A DNA stretch of 64,000 nt from Cristatella mucedo (taxonomy: Eukaryota > Bryozoa > Phylactolaemata > Cristatellidae), in contig WPIO01000036.1 of the NCBI GenBank assembly GCA_009760855.2, positions 2,902,001 to 2,966,000 of the forward strand, read 5' to 3'. This document shows, piece by piece, positions 42,176 to 53,263 of the stretch; position 1 is the stretch's first letter, and each line of letters starts with the position of its first letter. The position numbers were made by a program, and so were the translations under genes. The notes below the pieces were generated by a model. That model did not search any database. It saw only the letters and a program-made list of their open reading frames with translations, and was not told where the DNA came from.

Positions 42176-42971
42176 ATGGTAAGCTGCGGCTGGCGGCGCT
42201 GTTCAGGCCACCCACCGTGAGCGGCGCTTCGCCGCCCGGCGGTCGGCAGCGAAAGTCGAACGCGCTCCCGAGCAGCCCTCGTTCGCGGCGGTTCGAGTCG
42301 CGGCAGCGCCGCCCCGCCGCTGCGTCGGCGCGCCCGCCGCTACGCGTTCACCCGCGCCTCGTTCCCGCCCGCAGCAGGCAAAGGCCACCATTCGCTGCTC
42401 GCTATTGGCGATTCTGCTCGCCGCGGCCGCCGGTTTCCGCGAGTCGGATCTCCTCGACTTCGGCAGCGGCGGAGAAACGGGCGACGGTGCTTCGCCCGAC
42501 GAGCTGGGCTGTCGCGTGCGAAACTACACGCGGAACGTGACTTCCGGCTCTTGCTGGGGCCTCGTGACGGCTCGCGACTGCTGGGGAGACTGCGAATCGT
42601 GGCAGGTAGCCGCTGCCGCTGCAGCCGCCGCCGCCGCGAGCTCGGCGTCGCCGCAGGGACTCAGAGGCGGCGGAGCGCCGCCCCGCGACGATGCGGCGGC
42701 GCGCCACAAGTGCGACCTTGACCGGAACTGCAAGCTGCTCTTCTTTCGCCATGACGGACTTGGCCGATCGCTGCTTTCTTGTACCGCGCAGGTCGACGAC
42801 GAAATTCACGAGCCGCTCTGCCGCTACGAACGCGCCAAGCCAGTCGCGGTGGAGCTGACCAATTGCGAAGGAGCGGGCTCTCGTTCGGAGCGGATGATGC
42901 TGATCGAACCCGACGACTGCGCGTGCGGCGCCTGGCCTGACGGCGGCGCCGGAGGCGAAGTGGAGCTTTAG
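42176..42971 (+). CDS. GPHB5: GPB5-like glycoprotein hormone beta subunit, copy 2, 3 exons, 136 aa
   Basis: Exons: 42176-42178 (ATG), 42378-42605 and 42792-42971, same splice sites and phases as copy 1. Exon 2 differs from copy 1 at about three bases (Q to R, V to A and one silent). Cystine-knot motifs SCWGLV, CWGDCESW, LCRYERAKPVAVELTNC and CAC are intact. The C-terminus differs: a deletion of about 36 bases, relative to copies 1 and 3, removes their stop and extends the frame to GAWPDGG...VEL. Where vertebrate GPB5 has CxCGAC this copy reads CACGAW. Intron 2 is 186 bases and fully open in frame, so an unspliced transcript could give a longer protein with a poly-alanine stretch and extra cysteines. 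Expected to be secreted and to act as a hormone subunit. Its partner is not in the window. Confidence 0.83.
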
Positions 42972-44267
42972 GCGAAAGCGCTCCTGGCGCGGCGGCTCTA
43001 ATCTGCGCCGCAGCTCTCGCAGAGGGGAAAGCGCGCTTCCGCGAACGAGCTGGTCCTGCCTGCGTCGCGCCTCGCTTTCTCGCCTGCTCCCCGGTGGCAC
43101 GCGAGCATACGATAGCGGCCATTGTCGCGCGCGCGGGGGGGGGGGCGGCGGCGGCGTCGGCGACGGGCGTCTTCTGTCCTTGCCCCCTGTCGCTCGGTCA
43201 GTCGCTGCAATCGAAGCGAGGGTTACGACTGGCAGTGAATGGATGCTACCGATGCTCGGACTTGTGGCTTGAACTCTTAAGCCGACGCTTCGGTTTTAAA
43301 TTGTCCCGCTCGCGGATCGCCTGACACGCTGTAAGGATACATGCCGGGCGCTCAGAGGGTCTGCTAGCCCGACGCAGTCTCATCCATTTCGCATGCGCCG
43401 AGCTGCTCGGCCTCCTTCGGCAGCTTCAGCCGGTTTTCTGCGACCGACCAGTGTAACATTCCACTTTAACTTAAGCAGGCTTAAGCACCTCTATTGGTCA
43501 GAACTTCGCGCGGCTCTTTGCTACCGAATTTTGTTGCTGAAATCTGTTGCGTGACATTTCATCACCTAATCTGCCGAGCTGCTTTGGCCCAGTGGTTAAG
43601 GAGCTGCCCACCCAAGGTCTGGCCGAGGTCGTGGGTTCGAGCCCCCTGGCATACGTGAAGTGCCTGAATAGAGATCATGTTCTCTTAGGGCGCTATACAA
43701 ATGAAGGATATGAGCTGCCGAGGGCATCAGCTTTCTAGCTTTGCTATTGCGGCAGCTCTGGCATGATCGAGCACTAATGTTCACTGGATCAGTGCACAAT
43801 CGTTGGCCCCTGGTGCTCGCGAGTCTATTGCGAGCATGTCTGTGGGTCAATCTATTGCTCGCCAGTCGCATTGGCCGATCGAATTTCAGCGTCGAAGAAC
43901 AGATGCTGAAAGATTACGACTGAGTTACGAGAGTGCACCTAAATTTGTTTGCAGTTACTCTCACGGAAGTTGCACAGGACATAATCCTATATACTGACAT
44001 ATACAGTATATACACCATATACAGTACCTGCTGCATGGTTTAAAAGACTGCGTGCCTTGCACGGGTGCGAAGGGCACTCGGCTTATGTCAGCGGGCTGCG
44101 CCTGCCAGCTGAATCGACAGGTGCCCGTGAGAGTCTACCGCCTTCACGCTTTGGCGCCGTGAGAATACTTGCCGGAACTTGTTCTCCACGAACACTCCGA
44201 ACTAGTGTTCAGGATTAGCCCGACAAGCACACATTGACGCAAATAATAAAATGCAGGTCTATTGTGA
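42972..44267 (+). other. 3' flank of GPB5-like gene 2
   Basis: GC-rich at first (a poly-G run near 43136-43144), then the SINE-B copy, then AT-rich DNA with a possible poly(A) signal at 44245-44250. No other gene is seen. Confidence 0.5.
43570..43706 (+). mobile_element. SINE-B in the unit 2 tail
   Basis: Head TTTGGCCCAGTGGTTAAGG, B-box GGGTTCGAGCCCC, tail GTGCCTGAATAGAGATCATG and TTCTCTTAGGGCGCTAT. The same insertion is present at 53144-53263, so it predates the duplication. Confidence 0.88.
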
Positions 44268-44600
44268 CTAGGAAGCTGAAAGCATTAACCCCGTCCTCAC
44301 AGCTCTAAATCGGCAGGCGTTGGCCGGGCCCGGCGAGAACCATTTGTTGACACAAATACTTTTTGCTCGATGCTGCTGGCAAAAGTTTGGCGTAACGCGA
44401 CGCTAGTCGTCCGAGTTCATTTAGCTGTAGAAATGTGGCTGTGCTGAGTGGAAGCTAGAGTGGTTTGCCTCGGGTTGATGCTCGCCTCTGCATGGTCGCA
44501 GCCAGCTCTATGCTTTTGATTGCCTGCGATCGCACCAATATCTAAGCTAACGATTGGCTGCAAGGCATGTGCTCTCGAATTGGCTCCATGCCATTACAAT

Positions 44601-44764
44601 AGCCCCGATGGCTCACTAGGTAATGCGATTGCTTTTCGCGACCTCGGCCCCGCGGTCGTGGGTTCGAACCTTTCGGTGGGTGATTCTTTATTGCCGCTGC
44701 AACCGGTGTGGATAGCCGTAAAGGCTCTTCTGTCGCTATAAAAAAAGGCTGGTGAATCAGCTAA
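44601..44764 (+). mobile_element. SINE-A inserted in unit 3
   Basis: Complete copy: head CCCCGATGGCTCACTAGGTA, B-box GGGTTCGAACC, 3' part GGATAGCCGTAAAGGCTCTT, CTGTCGCTATA and a GGTGAATCAGC end. Absent at the matching site of unit 1. Confidence 0.88.
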
Positions 44765-45171
44765 TATTGTATATGCCAGACGTAACCCGAGGTCGCTCCT
44801 GTGCAATGTCTCGAAATTACTTGATTGAAATCTACACAGCCTAAATTAATATATCAAATCTACACAATAATTAATAATAAATCAAGATATTTAAGCTGAC
44901 ACCGTCATTTATCCAATTTATGGGTAGCATGTGACAGATGTGTATGAATTGAGGCACCTGCACGAACCATTTCTGGCGGTTGCAATGCTTCAGCGGAGAA
45001 CGAGCGTTCACACCGGCTTGCCATCTTTTGGCCAAACTTTGTACAGAGCGCATAGCATTCTACCCACAGTGCACTTTAAACAATTCGCTGTAAGAAAGAG
45101 TTAAATTTAAAGCTTCAGGCAGCCATTGTCTGCTGGTTTTCAATTGGATTTCGGTTGATAAAAGTAAAGAT

Positions 45172-45320
45172 GAGCTGATTTAGCAGCCTTGTTAATATAG
45201 AAGCAGAAGGGCCTTATTGGCTATAACCAACGCTTGCAGCTAGCAACAAAGGATTGCCCACTTCAAGCCTCGGGCCCTTGACCTTGGGTTGTGGAGTGCG
45301 AGCGACACTTACCCATGGGT
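45172..45320 (-). mobile_element. SINE-A, degraded
   Basis: An inverted copy with TGAGCTGATTTAGCAGCCTT, GCCTTATTGGC and a CCTTGACCTTGGG B-box region. Confidence 0.7.
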
Positions 45321-45321
45321 T

Positions 45322-46033
45322 AAGTCCATGCATTTGAGACATCCCATCTTGACTGCTGCAACTTATTGCTTGCTGTCTTACTGGCCTGTGCACTCAGGTG
45401 CTTACAGCTGGTGCAAAACTCTGCAATTAGGCTTGCCTGTCGTAAGCGTCGAAGTTGCCACATCGCAGAACTTCTCGCCGCCCTGCACTGGCTCCTAGTC
45501 AAGCAACGTATCGACTTCCAGATTTTGCCACTCACTTGGAGGTCCCGCCATTCTTCGGCTGAAGCCTGTCTATCAGATCGGGTCCTCTATCAGGCTAAGC
45601 ATCGTACCACCCGTTTTCCGGAATCTAATAGTTTACATGCACCTCGTACAAACCTCAAACCCTTTGTAGACCGTGCCTGTAGTTCGTGTGCACCCAAAGC
45701 CTGGAATTCACTATCAACTTTCGTCATGACATCTCCTGACTTGACCACATTTAAGAAACTAAAACCGCATCTATTTTTAATACATTTAGTGAGTCCCTGT
45801 CATTCGACCCCTATATGCGTATGTGTGCTGAACTGTGCATGCTGCCACTAAGCACACTTTCATGCTGCCCCTGTGCATGTCACCTCGAAACATGTTATTC
45901 TTTATGTTAACTGAGCATTCAAGCACTGACTATTCAATCGCGTTTCCCTTGCATGAAATGTAAAGTGCCTAGAAAGGCATTGAGTTCTCTGAGTTCGCTA
46001 TTTCAAACGCATTATTATTAATATTATTATTAA
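45322..46033 (+). mobile_element. LINE-A copy, 5'-truncated
   Basis: 45366-45851 codes for 161 residues of diverged RT C-terminus (LACALRCLQLVQNSAIRLAC, LLAALHWLLVKQRIDF, APKAWNSL). The 3' UTR, hairpin (AGAAAGGCATTGAGTTCTCT) and (ATT)n follow. Confidence 0.88.
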
Positions 46034-46306
46034 GACCCCCGAGCTATCTGTGGTGGCCCAGGCCAACGCAGTTGATTGCAGTGCATTACTCAAGAACGCC
46101 AGCGTCCGTTGTTGTGAAATTTTTGAGTACACTGCATACAGAGTGCAGTGTAACACCCAATCAAAGGTAGCTTTGTACGCGTAACTTTGCGATGGAGTTT
46201 TAACTGATGTCGGTATGGGCCCGGGCTATTGCAGTCAGTTGTATTGTATTCGACGGCAGCACACGCTCGAAACGACGGGAAATGTCTATATGGATTAAGT
46301 TAAACA

Positions 46307-46573
46307 ATGGCTCAGAGTTATAGGGAATTAGAGCGGGAGCTTCGGACGGCAGCAGATTTGGGGCTGCCTTGCCGTGGAGTAGAGCGGATTGTCGAGCCGC
46401 CGCCGCCGCCGCCGCCGACGCCGCCGCCGCCTTTGAAGATAACTTGCACGAGGACAACGAGCGGGGCGCCAAAGCTTAGGGTACAAGTATCGTGCGACGG
46501 AGTCACTAAAATATTCTCCCGAAATTTGCGAACTCTGATTTCCGAACGATTTCTTTCCGGCCGAGTGGATTGA
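46307..46573 (+). CDS. Unknown 88-aa open frame with poly-proline
   Basis: The frame begins MAQSYRELERELRTAADLG, resembling a SAP-type helix pair, followed by a run of prolines from a GCC/CCG repeat, then CTRTTSGAPKLRVQVSCDG. A cysteine-containing stretch (ECDWSSLHPEPG...RCNRRSVCG) follows in another frame and would need a frameshift or intron. It lies in the part of unit 3 with no counterpart in units 1 and 2. I do not recognise the protein, and it may be transposon-derived. Confidence 0.3.
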   Translation: MAQSYRELERELRTAADLGLPCRGVERIVEPPPPPPPTPPPPLKITCTRTTSGAPKLRVQVSCDGVTKIFSRNLRTLISERFLSGRVD

Positions 46574-47469
46574 CGAGTGCGACTGGTCATCGCTGCATCC
46601 TGAGCCTGGTGCGGGATACGGGGACAGGTGCAACAGGCGCTCGGTGTGCGGTCAAATCGGGTAGTGTACGGGCTCGATGTGTATTGCGGTGCTACTGTAG
46701 GTGCTTGTTACTGCTCTCTCTAATGACGCTGTTGCCTCTGCTGTTGCTACTACTGCCTCATATTACTGCCATGTTGCTTGGCAGCAGCTGCTAGTTCGCA
46801 TCGATTAAAAAAGTCAACGAACGTCGCGGACAGTTAGCCACCCAAGTTAACTGCACACACTTCCCTAATGCAGACGGCATTTGACATTAAAAGCAACATG
46901 ACAGCAGAACGCTTGCAACCGGATCGTTGGCATTACTATTGTTGATAGCACGTGGGCAGGGTATGTGTTTAGGCATCCATCTCCGCCTGTAACTTCCCAA
47001 GTCAGAAATAAAGAATGAGCACCACTATATTGGCGAGCTCTCTGAGGCATTCTCAATCGGCCATGAGATCAATCTCTGAGGCATTCTCAAAGCCTAATCA
47101 ACTGACGGTTCTCGTGCGGCTTCCAAAAAAGAGACCGGAGCTCGCATAATAATAATAAATAGAACTTTTCTTTCGATGCATGCATGCTGGAGACCCGATC
47201 GCAAGAAGATTTTCGCATAGTGCCAGGAAAGGCTGGACGACGGGAAGCCAAGAAACGGATGGTTCGAGAGCTCAAACTGGCGGAGCGATGAGGTCAAGGT
47301 TACGTAGATGATCGCGAAGGGACTTGTAGACCAGAAAGAGGATCCTTCGAATCGACTCGATGCTTGTTAGGGAGTAATGGCGGAGAAGTGGTGAAGCGCT
47401 GTGACAGCAACGCAGTCGACAACAAACCGGGTACGCTGCCGAGTGTAGAGCGAGTAGTAGACAATTAAG
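46574..47469. other. Unit 3-specific insert, nothing recognised
   Basis: CTG-rich at 46690-46790, then AT-rich. No exon or repeat family is identified. Confidence 0.4.
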
Positions 47470-47764
47470 GGCACGCGTCAGGAGTCCTGAACGAATCGTA
47501 TTGACATTGCGATCTAGATGCGAAGCAAGAAACTCGCGAACTTGCTCTGCAGTCGCGCACTATCGTCTTAGTGAGCCCTATATTTGGAAATGCGCCTTAG
47601 CTGAAAGGTGTGCCGACTTGACAGTGGCGGCCATGTGCTCATCAAATGACAAGTCTTTTAGGATTAATGTACTCAGATTATACGGGTTTTTATAAGCCAA
47701 TCGTGACGATGAGACCTTAAAAACTATTGCTGACATTCGAATTTCCTATAACTATTGTATTGGC

Positions 47765-47985
47765 CTTATTCACGGTGACACTTCGCACGCTGCTCCTAAC
47801 CGCGTTTGCATGCTGACCCTGCGAATGTCACGCCTAACGATGTTATGCTTGTTATATAGTGCACGCTACCACTAATCATTCGGTCGTGTTTCCTTTGCAG
47901 CTAATAGTCCGTGTATAGAAATACCTGGAAAGAGTAGGTTTTGACTGCGCTATATAGAACGTATTATTTCTACTATTATTAATAT
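47765..47985 (+). mobile_element. Old LINE-A 3' end carried by the duplication
   Basis: CTGCTCCTAACCGCGTTTGC, CATGCTGACCCTGCGAATG and a decayed tail. The same remnant is at about 37640-37760 in unit 1 and 40565-40765 in unit 2. Confidence 0.7.
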
Positions 47986-48079
47986 TCGTTGCCTTTCGCT
48001 TCAGGATCGAGCGGCCATTCATTCCACTTGGAGCGAACGTTCTGGAAGCGTTCAGGCTGACAGGAAGGGATTTTCAAAT

Positions 48080-50095
48080 AGACTTCCTTTGAGTTTACAC
48101 CCGGAAGCTTAAAAAAGCCAGGGCTTATTTTTTCACTTGCAAACTGAATTCCTGCCACTCAGACCCAAACGAATTTATAAGACAGTAAACGAGTTGCCAG
48201 CAAATGCTGAGAAGTCTGACTACCCAGATATTAACGGCTCAGCCGAAAAGTTTTCGGCCTTCTTTACCCGAAAAAATTGTTCGCATTCGTGCCTCCATAA
48301 ATCCCACTCCAAGTAAAGCAATTGTGGAATCACAACATGTGACCTTTCTTAGAAGGTTTTCCGAGGTTTCTGCATGCAATGTGGCTATCTTAATAAGGTC
48401 TAGTTAAAGGAGCTCGTCTTATGAAGATCTTATACCAACATCACTGTTGTCTTCAGTGGCAGAAAATTTAGCTCTACCGTAACTGATATTGTTAATGCTT
48501 CTTTGGAAAAAATGGATGGTACCCAAGTCCTTCAAATCGGCCATCGTGAGACCGATACATAAAACTCCTGGATTATAGGTCCTTTCAAACTATCATCAAG
48601 TTTCCCTTCTTCATTTTCTGTCACAGATTCTTGAAAGAAATTTGGCTTAGCAGCTGGTTGCATATTTTGACAATAATGAAATGTCGAAAACATATCATTT
48701 GGGGTTCAAGAAGCAGCACTCCACTGAAACTGCTCTTCTCCGTGTTAAAAATAACAGTTTATGTGACAACGATGACGGATATGTCATTGCCCTAGCTCTG
48801 CTAGATCTATCAGCTGCCTTCGACGCCATTGATCACGATTTCCTACTCTGACGGCTTAAAACAATGATCGGTCTGGCCGAAGAGGCATTGACGTGGTTTA
48901 AATCGTACTTGTCTGATCGTGTTCAATCCGTGTCGTGTGGGGGTCAGGTCTCACCCACGAGACGGGCAACCTGTGGAGTTCCTCAAAAGTCCGTCCTCAG
49001 TCCTTTGCAAAAGTCCTTTGCTGTTCTCGATTTGTACTCAACCTCTGGGAAAAGTGGTTGAGGCCCACGGAATAGAATATCACTTGATGCTGACGATACT
49101 CAGCTGTATTTGTCATTCAAACCGTTGGAATCTGCTGCAGCAACTGGTAAACTGAATGCTTGCTTTGCCGACATTCGATCCTTGATGTCGGAGAATTCCT
49201 TTAAACTAAATGACTGTAAAACCAAACTACTTGCTACCAAACCAGGCTTTGCTCTTCTAATAGGTGATGTTGTTGTGCGACCACAACCACTTGTTCGAAA
49301 TTTAGGTGTCGTTTTCGACAGCTGCCTCAATTTTAAAAGCTTCTTTCAGAAGACTGCTTCTACAGATAGCCATCACGTCCGATCCCTATCTAAGATTAGG
49401 AGCTGTCTTCCACAGTGGCCTGCAAAACATTTAAATAGCGCCCTAGTTCTGTTTCGGCCTGATTGTTGTAATTCCCTTTTGGCTGGGCTACCAAAAAAAG
49501 CAACAAGGCCACTGCAGCTGACTATGAATATGGCCGCAAGGCTAGTTTTCATGTCCCTGAGGTTTGACCAGGTGTCTCCTTTGCCAAAAGCACTAGGATG
49601 GCTGCCGGTTGATTAACAGATACAGAGCAAAGCTCTCAGGCTGACCCACGAGGCCCGCCACGGCTTGGCTCCTCCGTACCTAGCTAAGCTGCTGCACCAG
49701 TTTCAGCATCTTCTTGCCCTCAGGTCCTGTGTGTGGACAATAAATTAGCTGTTCATCCCTGCACTCAAAGACCGATGGCGACAGACGCTTTAGCTCTGCA
49801 GTTCCTAGACTGTGGAACTCACTCCGTCAATTCTTAAGCAATGACAACTACTCTCCTGCTGCCGACTATGGCTCATCCTTTCCAGCGGTCCTGAGCTGCA
49901 ATTGCCATGCTACTCACTACCTCAACTGATCTCCTGACTCTGCTATGCTTCCCACTTTCTCTTTGTTTTGTGAGATGAAGTCTGTTGGCTACCGAATTCG
50001 TACCGAAAGCCACTTAGCCTGGGAGTGAGCTAAATAAAACTCTCCTGCGTAACACCCACGTAGTGTTTATAGTTTGTGGAGTTACAGACAGAGAT
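48080..50095 (+). mobile_element. LINE-B copy, 2 kb, inserted in unit 3
   Basis: Order along the plus strand: RT N-terminus with stops (48500-48860, including ALALLDLSAAFDAIDHD), SYLSDRVQSVSCGGQVSPT (about 48900-48960), and 49110-49616 coding for 168 residues (KLNACFADIRSLMSENSFK, VRNLGVVFDSCLNF, CCNSLLAGLPKKATRPLQ). The 3' region ends GTTTGTGGAGTTACAGACAG. The YADD segment is disrupted near 49090, so it is inactive. Units 1 and 2 have the empty site. Confidence 0.88.
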
Positions 50096-50871
50096 TCATG
50101 GCATATCATTGCATATAAGTGTATGCCGGATTAAGAGCAAGGTTTGTAGATACGTCAACGGAGGAGCAGAGCTGAGTGCCCTGTGCGTAGAAATGCAAGC
50201 TGAGATTGCGTTCGACATTGACGTCGGCCAGAAGGAGGCTGTAGATAGTGAAAAGAAATACATTTTGAAGTACTCTGTATAGCTTCTGCCCTACACCTTA
50301 TGCTGAGGTACCCTAAAAGGTGCTTCGTAGATGGACAGATGCCATTTGCAGCTAATACTGTTTACTTCTGACAATCATGTGCTGGAGCCGAACCCTTGGG
50401 TGCTGAATGTGCATTTTCATAACGGTAAAACGATTACCAACCTTATGCGATTACACGCTGGAAAACCTACGCAGGTCATGGCCGATACGGGAGTCTCGCG
50501 AGCCGTCTATCCCCACGTCCATGGAAACTAGAGTAAGGTATGTGCGTATACTTGCGCGGACAGCGGTTAATATGTTTATGCAAAGTGCCTGATAGCAATA
50601 GACCACGTTCTCTAGGGGCGCTATGCTAATGCTACATTCTCATTGTTTTATTCTTATTTCAGGCTCGGGTTGGTCCAGACAAGCGGTCACGTTTTGCGGA
50701 TACCCCAGCACCCCATTTATGGTGACGGCCCGCACTAATAGCGTCTTATTAAATTTAGTAATGAATCTGGATCATTTATTAAGTAACTAGTTGAATTATC
50801 ATTTGCAAAATGCAAAATCTTAACACGAGCATGGTTTGCAGTTTGCGGCCTCATTTAGCATTGCTCGTCTT

Positions 50872-51057
50872 AGCCTCGAAGGAAGCTGCAGAAAAAGCAG
50901 TATGGCGGAATTTAAATTCAAGTATCGCGTTCGCAGCCGTCGAGAAATTTTCAGCCGAGGGAAGGAGGGCGCGAGGAAAGGGTCGGCGCATCCGACGGCA
51001 GCGCTTGCCGCGCTGCAAGTAGCCGCTGTTTCGTCGGATGAGCCATATTTACTTCCA
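50872..51057 (+). promoter_or_regulatory. Conserved upstream block of GPB5-like gene 3
   Basis: One mismatch in 186 bases to unit 1 (38641-38826). Conservation ends abruptly at the CTTCCA on its right side. Confidence 0.45.
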
Positions 51058-51457
51058 TCTTTCCTCAGCGCGAGCTTTCGCCCGAATCGGACCGTGATTC
51101 CGCTGGCGCGGGTCGGCGGCACGCCGTTAATGGGCCAGAGCAATGCTCAGCACTGGTCAGTCCGGGGCAGTCAACTGCTGGCATTCTTCGGCATCGGCGC
51201 GCGGTAAAGAAAGGCCCTCCAGTGTGCCGTGCGGCTGCGGCTTGCTAATACCGCCACCGGCAGCTGCAGGGTGGCGGTCGGTTTGCCGCCGGAGGCGGTG
51301 AGTCACCGCTCCGAGCCCTCCGAGCGCGTCCGGGGGTCGCGGCGGCGGCGACCGTACTTAAGCGGCTCGCCCGCCGCTCTCCCGCCAGGCATTCGACCGT
51401 TCGGAGGGAGTGCGGAGCACGGCTTCCCGAGTTCCCACAGCGACACCCACTCAGACC

Positions 51458-52136
51458 ATGGTAAGCTGCGGCTGGCGGCGCTGTTCAGGCCCCTCCACCG
51501 TGAGCGGCGCTTCGCCGCCCGGTGGTCGGCAGCGAAAGTCGCGCTCGCGAGCGGCCCTCGTCCGTGGCGGTTCGAGTGGCGGCAGCGCTGCCCCGCTCGG
51601 CGCGCCCGCAGCTACGCGTTCGCGCGCCACGTTCCCGCAGCAGGCAAAGGCCACCATTCGCTGCTCGCTATTGGCGATCCTGCTCGCCGTGGCCGCCGGT
51701 TTCCGCGAGTCGGATCTCCTCGACTCCGGCAGCGGCGGCAGAGCGGGCGGAGATGCTTACAGCGACGACCTCGGCTGTCGCGTGCGATTCTACACGCAGA
51801 ACATGACTTCAGGCTCCTGCTGGGGCCTTGTGACGGCTCGAGCCTGCTGGGGATACTGCGAATCGTGGCAGGTAGCCGCTGCCGCCGCCGCCGCCGAAAG
51901 CTCGGCATAGCCGCGTGGACTCAGCGGAGCTGCAGGCTGCGCTTTTGCAGTAGCTAACTAAGCCGATCGCTTACTTTCCACGTCGCGCGCAGATCGGCGA
52001 CGAACGGCACGAACCGCTGTGCAAGTACAACCGCGCCACGCAAGTCGTGGTGGAGCTGACCAATTGCGACAGAGCAGGCCCCGGTTCGGAGCGGATGACG
52101 CTGACCTACCCAGTCGACTGTGTGTGCAGGACGTGA
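51458..52136 (+). CDS. GPHB5: GPB5-like glycoprotein hormone beta subunit, copy 3, 3 exons, 124 aa
   Basis: Exons: 51458-51460 (ATG), 51644-51871 and 51993-52136, all GT/AG, phase 0. Exon 2 differs from copy 1 at 27 of 228 bases, about 15 of the changes altering the amino acid, yet every cysteine is kept: GCRVRFYT, SCWGLV, CWGYCESW. Exon 3 reads LCKYNRATQVVVELTNC and ends TYPVDCVCRT before TGA. The TYPV...CxC ending is close to vertebrate GPB5 (TYPVAIRCDC). One N-glycosylation site (NMT) remains. The TGA falls two codons after CxC, as in copy 1, so the last cysteines are missing. Intron 2 (121 bases) contains an in-frame TAG. Likely a functional secreted subunit, diverged from copies 1 and 2. 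Confidence 0.85.
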
Positions 52137-53143
52137 CGCGGACGCGCGCGGCTGCACCGGAAATGGGCGCCAGGCGGCCTGACGGCGGCGCCTGACGGCG
52201 GCGCCTAGCGAGGCGGAGCTCTTTGGGCGAAAGCGGCGGCGGCGCGCTCCTGGCTTCTCGAATCTGCTCGTAGCGGCGGAGCGGCGGAAGGGGAGCGCTT
52301 GTGCAGCGCGGAAGGGGAGCGCTTGTGCGGTCGCGGCGCTCTCCTGGTGACGGCGCCCGCGACGCTCTCCTGACTGTGCATGCCGGCGAGCAGACGACGT
52401 ACGCGGCCATTGTTATCGAGGGCGTCGTCGGCTATCCTCGATGCTCCGCATCGGGCGGATGCGCGGCAGCGGCAGCAGCAGCTTTTCGGCTCGAAGAGGC
52501 CGCGCGGCGGCGGCGGCAGGCTGGGCATCTAGGGGCATAGGCGGCGGCGGCATATGGCGCGTACATGTGGCGGCGAGCGGCCATTTTCCGCGTCCATCTT
52601 GCAGCTTGCAGTCGATGCTTGATGTCGAGGGGCCGAGAGCGGAGCCGCCTTTCGCCGAATGCCGCCGCTGCAGCGTCTGTAGCTTCGCGTCGTCGTGCTG
52701 TTGGATCGGCGAAATACACGTTGCTGCGCGACGGGAGCTTCGTGCCTGAGCGTCGCCGGGCTTCGCGGCCGGTCAGTCGCTACGAGCGAATGGAGCGTTG
52801 CAACGAGCGGCGAGCGAATGCTACCAAAGCTCGGACTGGTGGCTTGAACTCTTAGCTTGAAGCTTCGGCTTTAAATTGTCTCTCCTGCACATCGCTCTGT
52901 ACCCTGTAAGGGTGCATTCGGGGCGCGTAGCCGGTCTCCTGGCCGGACACAGTCTTGTCCACTACGCATACGTCGAGCGGCTCCGCCTCCGGCAGCTTCG
53001 TCGGGTTTACCGAGGCCTAGGAAGATTTCGCTTTGACGTAAACAGGCCCACATTCGTTGGTCAGCCAAGGCAGAACGTCGTGTGGCTCTTTGATACCGAC
53101 GTTTGTTTGCTGAAATCTGTTGCACGACGTTTCATCACCGATC
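52137..53143 (+). other. GC-rich 3' flank of GPB5-like gene 3
   Basis: Rich in GCGGCG and GCCGCC words, with mirror open frames on both strands and no domain. From 52800 it matches the flank of gene 2 (43230 onward). Confidence 0.5.
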
Positions 53144-53263
53144 ACCTGCCGAGCTGCTTTGGCCCAAGGTTGGGGCCGAGGTCGGGGCTTAAGCCCAGCG
53201 GCATATGTGAAGCGCCTGAATAGCGAGTAAGCTCTCCCTTAGGGTGCTATGCAGATGAATTAC
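53144..53263 (+). mobile_element. SINE-B in the unit 3 tail
   Basis: Same insertion as 43570-43706, with an internal deletion between the head and B-box (TTTGGCCCAAGGTTGGGGCC). Confidence 0.8.

Larger units (their letters stand above)
40040..44267 (+). repeat. Segmental duplication, unit 2 (carries GPB5-like gene 2)
   Basis: It starts with one 36-base minisatellite unit, repeats the LINE-A remnant (about 40565-40765), both small open frames and the hormone gene, and continues into a 1.3-kb tail (42972-44267). That tail is missing from unit 1 but present after gene 3 (52140-54210). Compared with unit 1 it lacks the SINE-A at 37479 and the LINE tail at 38470. Confidence 0.9.

Noticed and set aside
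44601-44680. tRNA gene
   Set aside because: The head with a B-box belongs to SINE-A: the cloverleaf is not completed and the SINE body follows.
46307-46573. GPA2 (alpha subunit) exon
   Set aside because: CTRTTSGAPKLRVQVSC resembles the alpha-subunit hairpin CT-x-SG...VQL-x-C, but there is no double cysteine, no CxGxC exon before it and no CxC after it.
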